Shown here: one piece after another, positions 31,412 through 43,065 of the stretch | Position numbering within the stretch: position 1 is the stretch's first letter | Layout: every line of letters starts with the position of its first letter | Source of the DNA: Nissolia schottii | Lineage: Eukaryota; Streptophyta; Magnoliopsida; Fabales; Fabaceae | NCBI GenBank assembly: GCA_003254905.1 | Contig: QANU01057171.1 | Span: 42,793-106,792 of the forward strand | DNA: 64,000 nt | Reading direction: 5' to 3' | Notes under the pieces: generated by a model | Told to the model about the DNA's origin: nothing | Database searches by the model: none | The model's input: the letters and a program-made list of their open reading frames with translations, nothing else | Made by a program: the position numbers and the translations under genes

Positions 31412-32775
31412 TTCCCTTCGAGCCTGCTCTTGTGCACTATGCATGAACTCAACTTTTTAATTAACCGGTATCATATCCATTCATTGGCCGTCTTCCTTTG
31501 GGCTAAGCCATGTAGGCACGATGGCCTTATTCATTCGTAACCATCATCATCATCATTATATGCACTTTTATCTTTCTGAACTATTCTGGTTCTTACGTTC
31601 ATTATTATCTTCGTTCATTAACCTTGGTCATAACATAGCCTCTAGTGATCTATCCTCATGATGCATGCACGACTCGATACTCATGTTCTTGTTCTCTGCA
31701 CCCTTGGGTGGCTTACAGTAATGCAAATGACATTATAAACTTATCACATAAACTTCTACTGCTAAGTACTTGTTGGAATACATGGGACCTTGAAAACCCC
31801 TTTAGGGAACCACTCAGCAACTCCCGGGAGCCTCCGCAGAACCCACTCAGCAACTCTCCAGGGAAACACTCATCAACTCCAGGGAACCTCCGCGGAACCC
31901 ACTCAGCAACTCTCCAAGGAAAACACTCAACCACTCCAGGGAACCTCCGCAGAACCCACTCAGAACCACTCTCGGTGCCCACTCAACACCATTCACGTAA
32001 CTCTCTCAGCAACTCTAGGGATCCTCCGCGGAACCTACTCAACACCACTCCTGGTGCCCACTCAGCATTCTTCACGTAACCCTCTCAGCAACGCGTTGCC
32101 TTCGAGCCTGCTCTTGTGCACTATGCATGAACTTAACATTTTAATTAACCGGTATCATATGCTTGCATTGGCCGCCTTCCTTTGGGCTAAGCCATGTAGG
32201 CACGAGGGCCTCATTCATTCGTAACCATCATCATTATCATCATATGCACTTTTATCTTTCTGTACTATTCTGGTTCTTACGTTCATTATCATCTTCATTC
32301 ATTAGCCTTGGTCATAGCATAGCCTCTAGTGATCTATCCTCATGATGCATGCAAGACTCAATACTCATGTTCTTGTTCTTGGCACCCTTAGGTGGCTTAC
32401 AGTAATACAGATAAACATATCACATACACTTCTACTGCTAGGTGCTTGTTGGAATATATGTGGACCTCGGAACTCCTTTTCGGAAACCACCCAGCAACTT
32501 CAGGGAACCTCCGCGGAACCCACTAAGCAACTCTCCATGGGATCACTCAACCATTCCAGGGGATCTCCGCGGAACCCACTTGGCACCGCTGCTGGCGCCC
32601 AGTTAGAAACTTCAGGAACCCGCTCAGCCGCTCTAGGGTACCTCTGCGGAACCCACTCGGTCACCACTACTGGTGCTCACTCGGTCTACTTTCCAGGGAG
32701 CCACTCATCACTCCGGGGAACCTCCGCGGAACCCAATCAGCACCGCTGCTGGCACCCACTCGGAAACTTAGGGAA
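31412..32775. repeat. Direct tandem duplication of about 680 bases within C'
   Basis: The block starting gttcccttcgagcctgctc at about 31412 recurs at about 32094 (gttgccttcgagcctgctc). Matching sequence continues through the ttaattaaccggtatcatat and gatgcatgca blocks. The copies have diverged, so the duplication is not new. The right-hand limit is approximate. Confidence 0.7.
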
Positions 32776-33110
32776 CCACTCGGCAATGCCAGGGTTCCTC
32801 TGCGGAACCCTCTCAGTACCACTCCTGGTATCCACTCAGGCACTTCAAAAACCATTCAACACTCCGGGGGTAACCTCCGCCGAACCCTCTCAGGACCACT
32901 CCCTGGGGCCCGCTCAGCGCTCCTCTCAGTAACTCCAGGGATCTTCCGCGGAACCCATCCAACACCACTACTGGTGCCCCACTCAACTCTCTTCACGTAA
33001 CCCTCTTAGCACTCCATGGATCCTCCGCGGACCCACTCAGCACCATCCCAGGCGCTGCTCAACAACTCCCTAGACTCCTCTCAGTCACTCTCCGCGGAAC
33101 ACTCGGCGCT
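31800..33110. repeat. CTCCGCGGAACC word repeats in C'
   Basis: There are many copies of CCTCCGCGGAACCCACTC and variants, the complement of the C-type GGTTCCGCGGAGG word, spread over both tandem units. Plus-strand open frames through this field (31645-32932) follow the repeat and are not taken as genes. Confidence 0.8.
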
Positions 33111-33469
33111 TACTTCTTTGCTTATCTTCTCTCATTCTCTTATATTCATTCCAAGTTCGAACACCACATATTCCAACAGTACCCGAGCAACAACTTGAGC
33201 GTCCAACAATCATAAAACAACGTGAATATAACCAACATGCAACATAATATTTATCCTCATAGAATTTCTAATTTTTCCTACTCAAAATACACACATAAAC
33301 ATACAAATACACATCCCATAGACAGGGGTGATCGGACTACCCACCTCTCAAGAAGGTTGGTGAGGGGAGTTTGAAGTGAAGTTCCACAAGCCTTGATGTT
33401 CCCAAAGCTTTAGGTCACCTTCCTCCAAGATGAGAACCTTGCACAATGAAGAGGATGATAATGTTGTTN

Positions 33470-34268
33470 TTTGTGTATAAAGTTTGTGCACGAATATGTA
33501 TAATGTTTGTGCATTATGGATACTAAAGTTTGAGCACTTTGTGTATGAGTTGCGTGCATCCTACGTTTGGACTATTCTGACTTCTTATCTCTAAAGTTTG
33601 TGCATCTTTGTGTATTATGTTTGTGCATTGTATTTGGCAAAGTTTGTACACCCTGTTGTGTAAATTTTGTGCATGAGTTTGCCATTTAAATTGGTTGCTG
33701 CAATATTTGTGCACTTTTACTTGTATAGTTAATGAAATCTTTTTTATTAAAATCTAAAGTTTGTGCATACTATCAGATAAAGTTTGTGCACTTTTATTTG
33801 TAATGTTTGTGCATCATTTTGGCTAAAAAGCTCTTGATGTAAAATATTTATGCTTATTATGTTCACATGTGTGTGTGTAATATTTGTGCACTCTTACTTG
33901 TATAGTTTGTCGCTCTTTTTTATTAAGAGCTTTTGAATTAAATTGTTGTTTAGATCACGATTGTGCATCGGTTTATATAATGTTTGTGCATCTCGATAGT
34001 AAAGTTTTTGCATCCTATCCTATAATGTTTGTGCACTCTTATTTGTTGAATTAAATGGTTACTGCAAAGTTTGTGCATGTGTTTATTTAATGTTTGTGCA
34101 TCATTCAAATTCATGATGATTGTTCATTGTTGTAGACATGGTTCCTCCATAATCAGACAGAAGGAAGGCTATTGCTAAAGACACCGGCAAAAAGGCTTCA
34201 CACAAGCCAGCACCCGTGCAATCTTTGGCATTAATAGACATCACCTGTGATGACAATGAAAGCAGAAA
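33470..34268. other. Segment between single Ns: TTTGTGCA array and short coding-like tail
   Basis: A single N lies at 33469 and another at 34269. Between them the sequence is unlike its flanks. About eighteen copies of TTTGTGCA occur, mostly as AAAGTTTGTGCA or AATGTTTGTGCA at 20-50 base spacing, up to about 34110. Then a short possibly coding stretch follows an ATG at about 34138 (stop at its fifth codon, then open to the N with KAIAKDTGKKAS). The origin is not recognised. It may be part of another transposon or a wrongly placed gap-filling fragment. Confidence 0.5.
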
Positions 34269-34269
34269 N

Positions 34270-35343
34270 CCACGTTTTCCCCGGCTCCGACGGTTCCTGC
34301 TTGCTCCTAGCTTGCTCGGCTGCCTCCTAGCTCCTCTTGGCCGAAATTGCTACAGCCTTCCTTGGGTTTTTGGTGTGATTTTCGTGGGTTTGGGTTAGGG
34401 GGTTCCTGGGGGAAGTGAACTGGGCTTAAGGCAGGCGGTGTCTAGGTCTCCGGTTTGACAAAACGGTGGTCGATCGGCAAACGGACAGAGTTCTGACAAG
34501 GTTTCTAATTTTTCCTCTTCATTTTCGGTTTTGGGGTGCTATTTATAGCCCAAGGGCTGATTGCCCACTTTACCATTTTGCCTCTGGCCCAAAATTACAA
34601 AAATGCCCTTTTAATTTCATTTTCTATTTATTTAATTAATTTGGATAATACTAAGGTCAAATCAAGTCACATCAAGGATTATTTAATGATTTTCCTTGAA
34701 AAAATCTGCCTTCCCACGTGCTAATTCAGATTGGACCCCACCCCGGTCCCGTTTCGCTCGTTTTTGATCGTTCGCAGTCCCGGTGCGTCGCGCACGGTCG
34801 TCCGAAAAATATTCTGCTTATACCGTTGTGATCCTCTAATTTCCCTCTTCCTAAGAATATTATTTTTGGAAGGTTTTTGTGAATTTTTCTCTGGAGGAGT
34901 ATTTTTCACAGCTACCTTTAATACATCGTTAAGCTCCCGCGTCTGCGGACACCCGTTCTGCTTGTGGTTTCGCTATCTCCCAAACTTCCCAATAAGGTTG
35001 TGAGGCTAATCTAAGGTATTTGGGACTTTCCCGGTATAGGTTAGATTTCCAGGGACTTGAGACTCTCTGCTCAGTTCTACTGGCTAGACAGGGCCAAACG
35101 GGACTGTTCTAGTGTCTGCGGAATCGTCTGAAACTGAACTGATTTCCATTTTTTTGACAGTCTAAGTTTTTCATCCATCTCTAGGGGTTGAGAGGAACCA
35201 TTTGAGTGTCAGCAGAATTTATCAAATCCCTACCGAGAAATTTCTACTGACCTCTACAAGTTAATTCACACAATCAACTCAGCGAACAGTCTACTAACAG
35301 TTATTTGGGGAAATTTTCACTAAGAAAGGAGTGGGATGTTACA
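34270..35343 (-). mobile_element. C' right part: start of a reverse-oriented gypsy LTR
   Basis: It reads in reverse to the LTR start, TGTAACATCC at 35343 (minus strand). It contains a TATA box at 34537-34548. Similar LTR starts are seen in G and C. The part next to the N at 34269 does not match C, so this may come from a different LTR than 29945-33468. The flank at 35344 is ttagc. Confidence 0.7.
34537..34548 (-). promoter_or_regulatory. Probable TATA box in C' right part
   Basis: GCTATAAATAGC on the minus strand: a TATA box between inverted arms GCTAT and ATAGC. Confidence 0.6.
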
Positions 35344-36137
35344 TTAGCACTGCCTATCACCGACAAATTGACGGACAGTCGGAGAGGAGGATCCAAGTTC
35401 TGGAGGACATGTTGCGAGCTTGCGCATTGGACTTACCCGGCTATTGGGACGAAACGTTGCCCTTGGTCGAGTTTTCTTACAACAACAGCTACCAGACGAG
35501 TATCAGCATGGCCCCTTTTGAAGCTTTGTATGGTCGGAAGTGCCAATCTCCATTGTCATGCAACGAAGGAGCCAAATTCTGGAACTGTACTGCTGATGAG
35601 ATTCGAGAGGCCGAAGAATGGGCCAAGAAGATTAGGGAGAGAATCCAGACGGCACAGGATCGTCAGAAGAGCTATGCAGATGCTAGGAGGAAGCCCTTGG
35701 AATTTCAAGAGGGGGAGCATGTCTTCTTGAAGATCACGCCAGCTACTGGTCTTGGAAGATCGCTCAAGGTCAAGAAATTGAGTCCAAGATTCATAAGGTC
35801 GTTTCAGATTCTTCAGTGAATTGGACCTGTTGCTTACCGAGTAACTCTTCCACCGCTTTTGGCTTATGTCCATAACGTGTTCCATGTCTCCCAGCTGAGG
35901 AAGTATCACGCGTTGCCTGATCACATTTTGGAGACGGATCAAGTGCAACCAAGGAAGGATCTATCTCTACCGATGACGCCTCGACGCATTGTCAATCGTA
36001 AGACTCGCGCAACCAGGAATAAAGAAGTCAAGATGGTGCACGTCTTGTGGGAAAATGGAGCTTGTGAAGACCAGACTTGGAAGCTAGAAGCAGACATGAG
36101 ACGAGCCTATCCTGAACTGTTCGAAGGTACGTCCTAG
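35344..36137 (+). pseudogene. E pol: end of integrase and chromodomain-like tail
   Basis: It begins inside the integrase core (STAYHRQIDGQSERRIQ with the catalytic Glu) and runs through [17 protein letters not shown], the GPF-like motif, [17 protein letters not shown] and the tail TRNKEVKMVHVLW to TAG at 36135. One TGA at about 35817 after FQILQ fits CGA to TGA. Everything upstream (gag, protease, RT, RNase H) is missing. The fragment joins directly to a polypurine tract and 3' LTR, so it belongs to E rather than to B. Confidence 0.88.
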
Positions 36138-36170
36138 CCTCCACTTAAATTTCGTGGGCGAAAGTTTTCT

Positions 36171-36182
36171 AAGGGGGTGGAA
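36171..36182 (+). other. E polypurine tract
   Basis: AAGGGGGTGGAA abuts TGTAACATCC at 36183, identical to the T1 tract. Confidence 0.9.
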
Positions 36183-36464
36183 TGTAACATCCCGCTTTCC
36201 GGTTAAAGAAATAATCGCCGAGATTAGGCTAAATTAATTTCTAAAGCATGAAATAGGGAGGGTTAGGATGTAAAACTTACAGGTCAAATGCCCATAGGAT
36301 ATGGGGATAGTCGCTGTGGGAAGTTTCACAGACAGCTGAACTGTGATTGTCTGCCGTGGTAATTTTACGACGCGTAAAAGGTATCTGTGAAAATACTCCT
36401 CCGGAGAAAAATTCACAAACACCTTTTAATTTCAAACCTTGCGTGGTCAACATGCCAGGGCAGA

Positions 36465-36680
36465 CCTCTGAGCGCCGAGCAGTACCGCTGAGCGATCTAT
36501 GACGTGGATGCCACGTAAGCAAATAAGGCTGCGTTGAGCGAAGGGGATCCTTGCGTTGAGCGGTGTGAACTCGGAGCGCTGAGCGGATGGCAGGCTTGCG
36601 CTGAGCGGTAGGTCTTCCTAGCGCTGAGCGAGAGGATCCTTGCGCTTAGCGGTCAGAGCTTGCAGCGCTGAGCGATAGGG
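36465..36680. repeat. CGCTGAGCG word cluster in E LTR
   Basis: About ten words (GCGCTGAGCGG, GCGTTGAGCGA and similar) occur near the left third of the LTR. Confidence 0.85.
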
Positions 36681-38464
36681 GATGAGTGGCTTGGGGATCC
36701 GAGGGTGCTGGTTAGTTCTATCTAAGCAACCCAGAGATGATGAGTGCTCATGCAGTTGAGCACAGATGTTTGTTTTATTGTAAGACACCTAAGGGTGAAA
36801 AAAACAAGAATGTATCATCAGTATCAGGAAGTGCATGCATCATGATGTAGTGTTGCCATAGGAGTTAGGGCAGCCACAGATCACTAAAATTAAATGAACT
36901 AATGTGCAAAGACGGTAATCTAATTTAGGGAACCAGTTAAGTCTAAAGACGGCCCCAGCCACTGAGGGTCGGAGTAGCCCGAAGTGATAACCTAGTTATG
37001 CAATAGGAATCCCTCTCTTGGCACGCACACTGAGAAGCCCCTTTCTAGTCTAGCGAGTATAACTGGGTTATGATGATGATACACAGACAGTGATCTGAAC
37101 GCGGGTGTCAACCCGGAGAGAGAAAAGAAAGTAAGGAAAACAGAACAAGAGCTTTTACGTCATGACGGTTAAAAGACAAGAATGATGTCCACAAAGTTCG
37201 GACAGTTGCATAAAAAGACAAGAATGATGTCCACAAAGTTCGGACAGTTGCATTTCATGTCCCCAAGGGACCCCAGAAAGTCGCCCACGAAGTTCGGGTG
37301 CTGAGAAGTCATTCTCATTCCTCGGACGCACACGAGCCATCGCCTGCCGGTGCTACCACCAGGGTACACTCCCACCATTCCACTTGTGGAAGGGTTATAA
37401 GTGGTTGCAGCTGTATAGGGACGATGGTCCCGCAGTCAACAAAGGGGTGTGGGCATCCTGCCAAGAAAAGGACGCAGCCACAGTCCCGTAAGAGAAACCC
37501 CAAGCCCCTCATGCATTATTTTATTGTAACTGTGTAACATCCCGAATTTTCCCCTTATGGAGATTTCACTTAAATTCTAATTTCGCTTAATTAAAAGCAC
37601 ATTAGAGGCGAGTATTTGGACTGGAAAAATTATTTAGAAAATTAATTGCTTTCAAATGACAGTCAAATAATTGTTTCTCGATCTCGCGGAGTGCCGCAAG
37701 GTCCATGCTAAATTTCGCTGGAAACTAGGATTTCGGTAGGTACCTAAGGTATCTGTGAAAATTGCCCCAGGTAATTTATTCACGAATACCTTAACCTGAC
37801 ATACTCATATGATCAAGAAAAAATTCGTAGATCACGGATATATATTTAGGATATTTTTCGGAGAACCGTGAGTGGGCCAGAAGTGGTTAAAAGCGACTGA
37901 AATAGAATAAGAGCTAGGATATTTATAATAAACTAATAATAAATTAATATAATTTATTAATATATGTATATATAAAAATAGCAAGCAGGGGGCCACGGCT
38001 GTAAAGGGCCCCCTGGTGAAAGAAAAAAAAAGAAAGAATGAGAGAAGAGAAGAAAAGAGAGAAGAGGAAACTTTACTTGCTTCCTTCAGTTTTCCCCATT
38101 TCTAGTACCGTTCGTACACATCGCGGAAGCGTTACCGGACTCCAGAAAAAATTCGTGGAGCACGCCAGGGTGAAGGGAAAAATCGGCACAACAAAGCTAC
38201 CGAAGCAAAATCGTCGTTTGATGTGGGTAACTCTAAACCCACTGTCTATGTGGTTTGTTTAATGATTGTTTAAATGAATTTCTGTGTATGTGAATGAAAA
38301 ACTATTTTGCAAAAGCTATGAGAAATGAGTTAGGGAAGCTAGATTTAGTGGATTTTGAGGTTTGGAAACCATAACTGTATGGATTGGATTACTGTAGAAG
38401 TGAAAAATATTACGCGGAGAAAACCCTGGAGAATTTGCTCTCTGGGGCGATCTTTTTACTGTAG

Positions 38465-38690
38465 CATTCGATTGAATTCTTACGGATTCGAATGAAAGAA
38501 GATTTTGGATTTCAATCGAATACTTGAGGATTTCACTCGAATGCAAGACCGCGACGGATTTCAATCGAATACTTGAGGATTTCAATCGAATGAAGCCCCG
38601 AAAAGGATTTCAGCCAATTGAATCACTAAGGGATTCGATTGAAAGAAGCAATCGAATGCACAGCTTTTAAGCATTCGAATGCCTACTGGA
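38465..38690. repeat. TTCAATCGAAT word cluster in F
   Basis: About ten TTCAATCGAAT, ATTCGAATG or TTCGATTGAA words, palindromic around TCGA, occur in the place where T1 and D carry CGCTGAGCG. Confidence 0.85.
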
Positions 38691-39785
38691 AACTTATGAT
38701 TTTAAAGGTTCTATGGAATCCAACCTGCATGGTTATGTAGGTACTTGTGTAATTGGAGCATGCATCATGAGGAAACGCCGTCGTAAGAGTTAGGACGACC
38801 TTAGATAATTAGACGTTTACACCAAAATTTAACGAAGATCATAATTGAACCCTAGGAAATAAAAGTAGAGTCGAGGCGACGAATCACCATGGATTCGGAC
38901 GGCCTTAGCCAGAGTCAGTAGTTATATGATTAGGAAGATCCCTATTCTCTTGGCACGTCTTACAGACACGCCCCTCACCAGTTCAGCAAGACGAATTGGT
39001 TACGAGCAACGCAGGTAGAGAGACCTGAATATGAAAGAAAAGAGAACAGGCAAAGGCCTGAAAGTAAAGAAAACAGGAACAGTCTTGTAAGAAAGAAAGG
39101 GGGACCCCAAAAGTAAAGAACTAAGACTAAAGTAAAGAGGAACGAGTCCACGCCTGATCGCACCAAAGGCCCGGTCCCTCGCCATCCCGGTAAGGGGGGT
39201 GGTGGTACTTATCATGATGATGAATTACCTCCTATGAGCTTAACGTGGTTAGCTACCACTTCGGTTCAAGCGCTGCCGGGTCATCATGATAGGGAATAGA
39301 AGGAGGTTATAACCAAAGGCCATGGTTACATGGGTGAAAGGACTAAGAAGGACGCTAACCCGGGTGAGCCGGTATGCGTATGAGATTCCCAGATTTCCCC
39401 CATGCACTATGTATTTATATGTATGAGCAAAGGCATGAATGTATGTATGTATGTATGTATGCCAGTATGTGTGCAAGTATGTATGTATTTATATATGTTT
39501 ATGCATTATGTATCGTCAAGGGAGCGTCCCGAGACGAATATTATGTCTTTAGCAGTAACGAAATGTTAATGAGAATGAAGCCTAAGTAATGACAAGATTA
39601 GTATCCAATCACCTAGTAAAGTAGATAAAGCCATTCAGGATCTAGGCAAAGACAATAATCAGTAGGGGTATTAGTATGCATGACACTTAGAGGTATTCCT
39701 GGTGGCCTGGAAGATAACGGAGTAATGAACGGTAGATACCGCGAGGAACTCCCTCTGAGAACCTACCGTTCTCACCCCACTCCTT

Positions 39786-39860
39786 ATGGGTCCAGGTATG
39801 CAAAGCGAAGAGATCAAGCTAGCAACCGCAGCAGGACAGTTCCCAGCCAAAGCCAAGTGA
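39786..39860 (+). CDS. LTR short ORF (F)
   Basis: The 24-codon frame starts MGPGMQSEEIKLATAA with start context TTATGGGTCCAGG, 11 bases after hairpin 2. It is less acidic than the others, and the J copy has a stop after MGPGMQSE. This is the weakest case for coding. Confidence 0.35.
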   Translation: MGPGMQSEEIKLATAAGQFPAKAK

Positions 39861-40580
39861 AGACGTCAGCAATAGGTTTATAGATATTTTGTACTAGGAT
39901 TTATGACTATTGTTAATTGTTTGTATCATTATTTATTAATAAGCAATGTGTAATTATATGTTGGACCTTGAATTGTACTTATATGTATATTTATATTTCT
40001 CCAGTTTGTCACTACCTTAACTGACAGGTTCGCTAGCCTTTGTATATATATGTTTCCTTGTTCACGCACGGCTCCTAATGTGCAAATTGATACAGTAAAA
40101 GAGTGATTTTCAAAATGGTCCATATTTTCAAGTAAGAAATATTTTCCAGGCTAAAAGTAGGGGCTAAAAGTAACCCAACCAAAGTAGAAAACAACCTAGT
40201 GAGCTTTGTTTACTACGTACGGGTAAACAGTTAGCTAGGGGTGTTTCAAACTGCATATGAATGTATGTACGATTATATCTGTATACTTATGTATGTATGT
40301 TGGGTAAGCCGTCCGTGAGACACGTACGAGACGGTCAAAGTAGCACCGCTAGTCCAGTAAACAAGCGTGAATGCCTAGGTAAATAAAGATTAGAGATCCC
40401 AGTCACCTAGTAATTAGATAAAGCTGCTTAGGACTTTAGGCCAGAAATAAACGGTAGGAACAATCTAGATGCATGAACACTTAGAGAACACCTGGGTGGC
40501 CTGAAGCTTAATTAAGTAACCAGACCTCACGACCCTATAGTTATCCACTGGGAACCAACCATTCTCACCCCCACTCACTT

Positions 40581-40649
40581 ATGTCTTCAGGTGAGACCGA
40601 TGACTACACCGCCGCCGAAGAAGACGCGGATCATCAGAAGCATCTATAG
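40581..40649 (+). CDS. LTR short acidic ORF (E)
   Basis: The 22-codon frame starts MSSGETDDYTAAEEDADH, start context TTATGTCTTCAGG. It overlaps the longer ORF beginning at 40600 in the +1 frame, exactly as in C and C'. Confidence 0.45.
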   Translation: MSSGETDDYTAAEEDADHQKHL

Positions 40650-41049
40650 GACCGTAGACCCTGAGACAGGGGTCGAGACGGAGCACTGGTCAGTGTTGGT
40701 AGTACATGACCCCCTTCTTCTCCGAGCAGTACCCCCAGAGCCGGCTGAGCCAGGACCTCCAGCGGATGATGAGGCACCCCCATATGAGAAAGATGTAGAG
40801 CCAGATCCAGTGCCAGTGAGGCTGCGACCACCGAAGCCAAAGAAGAAAGGAGCTCGGATGTGCGTGACTCAGATATACGGCCGTCGCCTTGTACCTCGCT
40901 CACATGATAGCGAGGCGGGACTGTCCACTAGACCCCGCGACCCGCCGGACGTACCGGAGCCCACATCAGATGAGGAGGAGGATCCTGTGAAGGCAGACCC
41001 CATGAAGGAGGACCCCATAGCGGAGGAGGAGGACGATGGCGAGGAGTGA
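40600..41049 (+). CDS. LTR-encoded ORF of unknown function (149 codons, E copy)
   Basis: This intact ORF starts ATGACT at 40600 (an upstream in-frame GTG is not used here) and ends with TGA at 41049. It shares with the C copy a basic start (MTTPPPKKTRIIRSIYRT), the block TVDPETGVETEHWSVLVV, a DPVPVRLRPPK block, RDPPDVPEP and an acidic tail. The middle is more diverged. It remains open in a locus where every gag and pol gene is broken. Function unknown. No relation to gag, pol or env domains is seen. Confidence 0.55.
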   Translation: MTTPPPKKTRIIRSIYRTVDPETGVETEHWSVLVVHDPLLLRAVPPEPAEPGPPADDEAPPYEKDVEPDPVPVRLRPPKPKKKGARMCVTQIYGRRLVPRSHDSEAGLSTRPRDPPDVPEPTSDEEEDPVKADPMKEDPIAEEEDDGEE

Positions 41050-41962
41050 TCTCGAGCCCGACCAGCCTGTTCAGCACCGCTGTATTCGAACCAGCGCGTT
41101 TTGCTAGTAGTTGTAGTTATAGAGATCTATGCTAACTATAGCCATTGTACATGGATGTATATTGTGTAGTAGTAGTATTTGGTTATGTCTAGACTATGAT
41201 AATGTATAATTATGATGTATGGACTATGATAATGTATAATTATGACTCTGTACGTAATACCTTGTACTATGTATGAATCGCTTTTATTATGGACCCTATT
41301 GAGCACCGTGTTTGATTGCCTGATTTTGGTTATGTATGACTAATGCTACTATCGTTTAATTATTATTCGTATTATTCGTCTGTATGGAACATATGGTATA
41401 GTTCCCGCGTCTGGCTCTATTTTAATGATTAAACGCTACTTACAATCAAGAAAAAAAAATGGGTCCCTAATTTGAGATAACTAAACTATTTTCTAAAAGA
41501 AACTAGGGACTACCTGAAACACTCTAGCTAACTGTTTACTCGTACGCAGTAAACAATGCTCACTAGGTTGTTTACTATCTGGTGGGAATACTTATAGTCC
41601 GTTATTAATTTCTGGAAAATACTGGTTTAGGAAAATAGGGACCGTTTTCAAACTTTTCCATTATATAGATTATTGCATAAATAGGAGCCATACCTCAGAA
41701 AGAACAGTTATTACAAACGATAGAGCCGTCGAGGCTTAACGATCAACAATCTAAAAATAGCAAAACATAAATTGTACATCCATTTGGTCCACCACAAAGA
41801 ATCATATAGTTATTATTACAATAAGTAATATACAAGTAACAGGTTCAATATATACAATACATGTCCTCAAAATGCGAGGGCTAACTGTCACCCTCCTCAG
41901 TCTACCCCTAACAGAATAGTTGCTCCTGCTGGCTCTGGCGTCCTTGTCCGGTCTTGACCGCC

Positions 41963-42028
41963 TCACAGCTCCTCGGCCGGTACGACCTCATCCTCGTAGT
42001 GCACGTCATCACATGTTCCTGAAGTCAT
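41963..42028 (-). CDS. LTR short acidic ORF (G 3' LTR)
   Basis: The 21-codon minus-strand frame starts MTSGTCDDVHYEDEVV. It differs from the G 5' LTR copy by one residue seen here (V for M). Confidence 0.45.
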   Translation of the reverse strand: MTSGTCDDVHYEDEVVPAEEL

Positions 42029-42969
42029 AGGGCAGTGGGAGTGAGAACGGTAGGTTCTCAGTGGAGTTAACTTTAGTTCCTGTATCTCGTGTTATATTAG
42101 GTCAGACTTCAGGCCGCTCAGAGATTTCTAAGTGTGCATACATACTAAACATCCTACTGATTATTATCTGACCCAAAGTTCTGAATGGCTTTATCTACAT
42201 TACTAGGTGATGGGGGAACTACTACTAAGTTCTCGTGCTTGTTAACATTACGTATACATACATAGCCGTCTCAAGCGTCCTATTGACGGTAATTACAGAA
42301 TATCAGATACATACATTTCATATAGTCATGAATATCAGATTGAACATGGGTTTTGGAATATATGTTATCCCCACCATAGTAATGCCCTCTTTCGACAGTA
42401 CTATGACGGAATAACCTCGCACCCCCAGGTAAGCCCTCTTTCGACCTTCTTGCGGTGGGCTTCCACTTGCTGCGTGTCCTCTCTCGACCCCTCGGTAGTG
42501 GGTGGATATTGTACCCCCACCTAGCGTTGCCCTCTTTCGACCGTGCTAGGCGTGATAACCGCACACCTCCAGGTATGCCATATCGACACCACCTGTGGCG
42601 GGCTTCCACCTTCAGTATGTCCCTCTGACCTACTGAAGTGGGATCGTTTGGCTCTCGTGATCATGGCCTGTACATGTTTCTCAGAATTTTTCAGAATTTC
42701 TTTTCATACAGCATTTTCAGCATCTTTTTCCTTTCTGTACCTGCAGCATGACATGACTTGTTCCCTATGGTTCAATTCATAATCTTTACTTATTGCAGAA
42801 TTACTTCTAGTCCTCTTAAAATTATCTTATCATGATGCATGGAATGCTAACAGATTATTTCACATACTGCACATACTGCACTTACATCAATTACCAATTA
42901 CAGTTAAATCATTGATTGTTAGACTATGTGCCTTAAGACAGTATCCATAACAAATTCAAGTCTCAGACT

Positions 42970-43065
42970 GCTCAGCGGTACCCTAGGGCTCAGCGGTATG
43001 AGTCCGATCGCTCAGCGGTGCATTAAGACCGCTCAGCGGTACCAAGGGCCGCTCAGCGGTCACTG
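42970..43065. repeat. CGCTCAGCGG word cluster in G 3' LTR
   Basis: Five CGCTCAGCGGT words or near matches, the complement of the CGCTGAGCG word. The other LTR has the same cluster at 56646-56745. Confidence 0.8.

Larger units (their letters stand above)
29945..33468 (-). mobile_element. C' left part: reverse-oriented LTR related to C
   Basis: On the plus strand it starts TGTAACACCC, the complement of an LTR end GGGTGTTACA. It carries, in reverse, hairpin 2 (30991-31008), a short acidic ORF, a C-type long ORF and CCGCGGAA word repeats, so it is close to LTR C. It inserted in B gag. The expected duplicate of the flank cgatg (29940-29944) is not found at 35344, so the LTR is not a simple solo insertion. 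Confidence 0.75.
37533..40248 (+). mobile_element. F: solo LTR in E LTR
   Basis: F is 2716 bases, TGTAACATCC...GTGTTTCA, flanked by aactg (37528-37532, 40249-40253). It has a TTCAATCGAAT word cluster, GTGGGTAACTCTA (38223-38235), hairpin 1 (39514-39536, with GGG/CCC inner stem), hairpin 2 (39756-39774) and a short ORF. It is related to J and K. Confidence 0.93.

Noticed and set aside
34216-34398. Gene spanning the N at 34269
   Set aside because: The frame crosses an assembly N between unrelated sequences and has no recognised domain.
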